From: Puniceicoccales bacterium
GTDB lineage: Bacteria; Verrucomicrobiota; Verrucomicrobiia; Opitutales; UBA953
NCBI GenBank assembly: GCA_031289285.1
Contig: JAITPT010000209.1
Span: forward strand, 1 to 8,086
Direction of reading: 5' to 3'
Length of the DNA: 8,086 nucleotides
The notes beneath the pieces are model-generated. The model did not search any database and was not told the DNA's origin. It was given only the letters and a program-made list of their open reading frames with translations. A program made the translations under genes and the position numbers. This document shows positions 5,120 through 8,086 of the stretch, in pieces. Every line of letters starts with the position of its first letter. The first letter of the stretch is position 1.

Positions 5120-7696
5120 TTAGTGTTTGTGTTTTACGCGGTCGCGCTCTTCGCCGCGTTTGGCGTTGTTCCAGCGGTGGAGGTCGCCGACGAGGTAACC
5201 GGTGATGCGGCGGATGCGCTCGAAGGGGACGCCGTCGTCTTCGCGGCGTCCGCATTTGGGGCAAACGTCGTGGATGATGCCGGTGTGGCCGCACACGGGG
5301 TCGCGGTCAACGGGGTGGTTGATGCTGCCGTAGCCGATGCCGCTTTCTTTCATTTTGCGGATGAGCGTCTCGAAGGCGGGGAGGTTATCGAGCGGGGAGC
5401 CGTCCATTTCGATATAGGTGATGTGGCCGGCGTTGCAGAGGGAGTGGTAGGGTGCTTCGACTTCGATTTTTTCAAACGCGCCGAGCGAGTAATACACGGG
5501 GACGTGGAAGGAGTTGGTGTAGTATTCGCGGTCGGTGACGCCTGCGATGGTGCCGAAGCGGCGGCGGTCTATGGTGGTGAAGCGCCCAGAGATGCCCTCG
5601 GCGGGCGTGGCGAGGAGTGAGAAGTTGAGGTTGTGGCGGCGGGCAAGTTCGTCAGCGCGTTTGCGCATACGGGAGACGATTTCGAAGCCGAGCATCTGGG
5701 CGCGAGGGCTTTCGCCGTGGTGTTGGCCTGTGAGGGCGACGAGGGTTTCAGCGAGGCCGATGAAGCCGAAGGAGAGTGTGCCGTGTTTGATGATTTCGCG
5801 CAGGGGGGTGTCGGGACGGAGATTTTTACTCCCCATCCAGATGCCCTGCCCCATGAGGAAGGGGAAATTGCGCGGGGTCTTGGCAGCTTGAATTTCGTAG
5901 CGCTCGAGAAGCTGGGCAGCGACGAGGGAGATTTTTTCGTCAAGCTCTTGCCAGAAGCCGTCCATGTCGGCGGCGTCGCGTTCGCCCAGCGCGATGCCGT
6001 GTTTGAGGGCGATGGCGGGGAGGTTAATGGTGGTGAAGGAGAGGTTGCCGCGAGAGGTGATGCGCCCGTCGCTCTCGGGGAAGACGGAGGAGAAGACGCG
6101 GGTGCGGCAACCCATCGTGGCGACTTCGCTGCGGTAATCGCCCGGGCGGTAGTATTGGAGGTTGAAGGGGGCGTCCAAGAAAACGAAGTTTGGAAAAAGG
6201 CGTTTAGCGGAGACGCGCATGGCCTCTTTGAAGAGGTCGTAGTTGGGGTCGCCTTCATCGTAGTTGACGCCTTCTTTGACCTTGAAAATGGTGATGGGAA
6301 AGATGGGCGTTTCGCCGCTCCCCATGCCGTTCCAGACGGCCTTCAAGACGGAGGTGCTGACGAGGCGGCCTTCGGCGGTGGTGTCGGTGCCGAAGTTGAC
6401 AGAGGTGAAGGGCACCTGCGCACCAGCGCGCGAGTGCATGGTGTTTAGGTTGTGAATGAAGCCCTCCATCGCTTGCTCGGTGGCGCGGACGGTGTCCTCG
6501 GCGGCGATTTCAAAAAGGGTGTTGAGGGTGTCCGTGGAGAGGCGGGGCGCGAGCGGGGCGAGAGCGAGCACGAGGGAGCGGAGGGTCTCAGGGAGCGCGG
6601 GGTGCGGGTAGGCAGCGTGGTGCGTCTCGGGCGCAGCGGACTCCCACGCGGCGAGCGCGGCTTCGAGCGCACTTTTGTCAGGCGAGAGGCCGTCAAACTT
6701 GAGCCACTTGACGAGGTTTTGCAGGAAAGCGGTGCGGTGCGTTTTGCGCACACCAGCAGCCATCGCGTAGTCGAAGTTGGGGATGCTCTGGCCGCCGTGC
6801 TGCTCGTTTTGATTGGACTGAAGAACGATGGCGGCGAGCGCGGCGTAACTGGCGATGCTGTTGGGCGGGCGGATGGAGCCGTGGCCCGTGCCAAAGCCCG
6901 TTTCAAAAAGCTCGGCGACATCAATCTGGCAGCAGGTCAGCGTGCCCATAGGCAGGAAGTCGAGGTCGTGGATGTGGATGTCGCCCGCGTCGTGGGCGGC
7001 GATGTGGGCGGGGTTGAGCAGGACGGTGCGCGAAAACTCCTTGGAGCTTTCAGAGCCAAACTTGAGCATCGTGCCCATCGCCGTGTCGCCGTCCACGTTG
7101 GCGTTTTCGCGTTTGAGGTCGAAGGCTTCGGCAGAGACAGAGACGAGGCTGCCAAGCGTTTTGATGAGGCGCGACTGGGACTCGCGGATGCGGCTGCGCT
7201 CCTGCCGATAGAGGATGTAGGCCTTGGCGACCTCGAAGCGGTTCATCTCGACGAGGACTTTTTCCACCGTGTCTTGGACCTCCTCGACGGAGGGCGTCTC
7301 GCCGCGAAACTCGGCACGGAGCTTCTCGGCGACACGCAGGCCAGCGTTGTCGGCAAGCGCCGGCTCGTGCAAGCCAGAGGAAAAAACAGCAGCACGGATG
7401 GCGTTGATGATTTTTTCGATGTGAAAAATCTCGGTGCGCCCATCGCGTTTGCGGATGTAGGCGACAGACGTATGGCGCGGAGGCGGCGGGCGGCGTGGAG
7501 GAGGCGGCTGCGGCAGCTGCGGCTGTGTCGGCGCGGCGATGCGCGGGTTGCGAGACTCGGCGGCGGCGACGGCGGCGGACGTGGCGAGATGGGCACCGAC
7601 CTGTGGCGCGGCGGACATGGCGGACATGGCTGCGGCTGCGGCGGACGCGGATGAAGCGGGCGCGGCGGATGCGGATTTGAAAAGGGAAACTGGCAT
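5120..7696 (-). CDS. nrdD: Anaerobic (class III) ribonucleoside-triphosphate reductase
   Basis: NrdD reduces ribonucleoside triphosphates to dNTPs by a glycyl-radical mechanism in the absence of oxygen, after activation by NrdG. Seen in the 858-residue product: an Ala/Pro-rich extension (about 6-75); an ATP-cone allosteric domain (about 77-166, beginning AYIRKRDGRTEIFHIEKI); core motifs DIHIHDLDF (238-246), NLNTMHSRAGAQVPF (416-430), MGCRTRV with the probable active-site Cys530, GNLSFTTINLP (550-560), HGTLSFGFIGLAETL (638-652) and HSLCNAGHITY (751-761). The C-terminal zinc site has CPKCG at 812-816. The glycyl-radical loop RRITGYL has Gly833 (codon 5198-5200). ATG 7696 is chosen as start; in-frame ATGs at 7627 and 7618, and a GTG at 7858, are possible. 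The core is of normal length; the extension makes the whole longer than usual. It is followed by nrdG in the same operon. No NrdR-box pair is recognised upstream, but a DnaA-box-like array is. Confidence 0.97.
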   Translation of the reverse strand: MPVSLFKSASAAPASSASAAAAAMSAMSAAPQVGAHLATSAAVAAAESRNPRIAAPTQPQLPQPPPPRRPPPPRHTSVAYIRKRDGRTEIFHIEKIINAIRAAVFSSGLHEPALADNAGLRVAEKLRAEFRGETPSVEEVQDTVEKVLVEMNRFEVAKAYILYRQERSRIRESQSRLIKTLGSLVSVSAEAFDLKRENANVDGDTAMGTMLKFGSESSKEFSRTVLLNPAHIAAHDAGDIHIHDLDFLPMGTLTCCQIDVAELFETGFGTGHGSIRPPNSIASYAALAAIVLQSNQNEQHGGQSIPNFDYAMAAGVRKTHRTAFLQNLVKWLKFDGLSPDKSALEAALAAWESAAPETHHAAYPHPALPETLRSLVLALAPLAPRLSTDTLNTLFEIAAEDTVRATEQAMEGFIHNLNTMHSRAGAQVPFTSVNFGTDTTAEGRLVSTSVLKAVWNGMGSGETPIFPITIFKVKEGVNYDEGDPNYDLFKEAMRVSAKRLFPNFVFLDAPFNLQYYRPGDYRSEVATMGCRTRVFSSVFPESDGRITSRGNLSFTTINLPAIALKHGIALGERDAADMDGFWQELDEKISLVAAQLLERYEIQAAKTPRNFPFLMGQGIWMGSKNLRPDTPLREIIKHGTLSFGFIGLAETLVALTGQHHGESPRAQMLGFEIVSRMRKRADELARRHNLNFSLLATPAEGISGRFTTIDRRRFGTIAGVTDREYYTNSFHVPVYYSLGAFEKIEVEAPYHSLCNAGHITYIEMDGSPLDNLPAFETLIRKMKESGIGYGSINHPVDRDPVCGHTGIIHDVCPKCGRREDDGVPFERIRRITGYLVGDLHRWNNAKRGEERDRVKHKH
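7622..7676 (-). repeat. Low-complexity Ala/Ser-coding tract at the nrdD 5' end
   Basis: The first part of nrdD is a run of GC-rich codons for Ala and Ser with near-repeated GCGGC/GCTGC triplets on one strand. A Pro-rich run lies further into the gene, before the ATP-cone. Such sequence is prone to slippage, and it leaves the true translation start uncertain because two Met codons (7627 and 7618) lie in or next to it. Confidence 0.5.
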
Positions 7697-7846
7697 GTTG
7701 ACTGGCGAAATCGGATGGTTGGCTTGTTTTGTGAATGGAGGGACAAAATCGGGGTGACCTGTGGGGCGAGAATTGGAGGTGGTCGCAGGCAGGGAACGTT
7801 CCGAAGCGGGCTGTTGAGAAACGAATTTTTGGCTTTGGGGGAAGCA

Positions 7847-7856
7847 GAAAATTTTC
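7847..7856. promoter_or_regulatory. AT-rich palindrome upstream of nrdD
   Basis: GAAAATTTTC is a perfect 10-bp palindrome 5 bp from the first DnaA-like box and about 150 bp upstream of the nrdD ATG. It could be part of a promoter or a regulator site, but at ten bases it could also occur by chance. No convincing -35/-10 pair was identified around it. Confidence 0.25.
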
Positions 7857-7861
7857 ACGAG

Positions 7862-7938
7862 TTGTTCACAGCCTATTCACAGCCCGTTCACAGTTTGCCC
7901 ACAGGGTTATTCGCAGGTTGTCCACAGGCTTGTTCACA
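7862..7938 (+). promoter_or_regulatory. Array of seven DnaA-box-like 9-mers upstream of nrdD
   Basis: Seven 9-mers resembling the DnaA box TTATCCACA lie head to tail on the + strand: TTGTTCACA (7862), CTATTCACA (7873), CCGTTCACA (7884), TTGCCCACA (7895), TTATTCGCA (7907), TTGTCCACA (7918) and TTGTTCACA (7930). The best (7918) differs at one base and the worst (7884) at four; the others differ at two. Starts are 11, 11, 11, 12, 11 and 12 bp apart, close to one helical turn, so all sites face the same side of the DNA. That phasing suits cooperative protein binding. The array lies 166-242 bp upstream of the nrdD ATG. DnaA control of ribonucleotide reductase genes is known for E. coli nrdAB; its use here is inference. 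A replication origin or titration site is the alternative. Confidence 0.6.
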
Positions 7939-7939
7939 A

Positions 7940-7980
7940 TGGCGGAGGCACCGCCAAGGCACAGAAAAAACACAGAAAAA
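7940..7980. repeat. Small hairpin plus CACAGAAAAA direct repeat
   Basis: TGGCGG (7940-7945) and CCGCCA (7951-7956) form a 6-bp stem with a 5-nt loop directly after the last DnaA-like box. They are followed by CACAGAAAAAA (7960-7970) and CACAGAAAAA (7971-7980), an 11-bp-period direct repeat. There is no T tract on either strand in the position needed for a terminator. The layout recalls short dispersed intergenic elements found in many genomes, but a single copy in this window cannot show dispersal. Confidence 0.4.
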
Positions 7981-8042
7981 GTAGGAGCGCGACGAGTCGG
8001 TGAGGTCGGGAAGTGCAGGGCGAGCGAGGGGCAGGGCGAGGC

Positions 8043-8062
8043 GGAGTGGAGTGGAGTGGAGC
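8043..8062. repeat. GGAGT pentanucleotide repeat, four units
   Basis: Three GGAGT units and a fourth GGAGC follow each other in a G-rich purine stretch that begins near 8010. It is a short simple-sequence repeat with no visible coding context. The remaining intergenic sequence from 7981 to the window edge shows no gene that I can support. Confidence 0.6.
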
Positions 8063-8086
8063 GGGACAAAAGTGAAAAAATCTGCA

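Noticed and set aside
5073..5294. Extension of nrdG upstream to ATG 5294
   Set aside because: The extra 74 residues overlap the 3' end of nrdD, are Arg/Pro/His-rich and bear no resemblance to NrdG, whose conserved N terminus fits GTG 5072.
5633..6448. 271-codon open frame on the + strand opposite nrdD
   Set aside because: Antisense shadow of the NrdD core. The Gly/Glu/Ala/Val-rich product matches no family I know, while the other strand carries strong NrdD motifs.
6452..7654. 400-codon open frame on the + strand opposite nrdD
   Set aside because: It is the antisense shadow of a GC-rich, clearly conserved NrdD coding region. Its product is low-complexity Gly/Val/Arg/Glu sequence without recognisable motifs.
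7862..7938. CRISPR-like array
   Set aside because: The repeated unit is about 11 bp with no spacers of constant length between longer identical repeats, and no cas gene is near.
7940..7980. Rho-independent terminator from the TGGCGG/CCGCCA hairpin
   Set aside because: The stem is followed by A runs on the + strand, and no T run follows it in either reading direction, so it lacks the needed tract.
7866..8069. 67-codon open frame on the - strand at the right edge
   Set aside because: It runs through the DnaA-like array and simple repeats. Its composition is low-complexity and it has no recognisable motif.

Overview
The window is a GC-rich bacterial chromosomal segment with five protein-coding genes and two repeat-rich intergenic stretches. 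I see no rRNA, tRNA, CRISPR array, transposase or phage gene. The organism cannot be named from the sequence. An exosortase-type envelope sorting system points to a diderm. An oxygen-sensitive class III ribonucleotide reductase points to anaerobic or facultative growth. The four start codons inside the window have no convincing Shine-Dalgarno sequence. A Verrucomicrobiota/PVC-type or similar diderm fits, but this is inference only.

Left part (1-3641, + strand): the 3' end of an exosortase-family membrane cysteine protease, with the Cys, Arg and His of the family visible, is followed 64 nt later by a gene for a 1078-residue membrane protein. That protein has a Pro-rich cytoplasmic N terminus, about 11 transmembrane segments, a VIT domain, a vWA-like domain with a degraded metal site, and a C-terminal tripartite sorting tail (APAPDIW, one hydrophobic helix, basic end). 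The pair matches the exosortase K / MSEP-CTERM arrangement, in which a sorting enzyme sits beside what appears to be its single dedicated substrate. This is the most unusual system in the window, and its biological role is not established.

Middle (3642-4613): a possible terminator and a stem-loop precede dapB (4-hydroxy-tetrahydrodipicolinate reductase, lysine and diaminopimelate synthesis). Downstream of dapB is a 9-bp minisatellite of ten units, lying between the converging dapB and nrdG genes.

Right part (4614-8086, - strand): an nrdD-nrdG operon encodes the anaerobic ribonucleoside-triphosphate reductase and its radical-SAM activase, which together supply dNTPs without oxygen. NrdD has an unusual Ala/Pro-rich N-terminal extension before its ATP-cone. 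The roughly 390 nt upstream of nrdD hold no gene. They contain seven DnaA-box-like 9-mers in one orientation, 11-12 bp apart, then a small hairpin, a CACAGAAAAA direct repeat and a GGAGT pentamer repeat. The DnaA-like array is the second strongest lead: it could be a DnaA-responsive promoter element for nrdD, a DnaA-titration site, or part of a replication origin.
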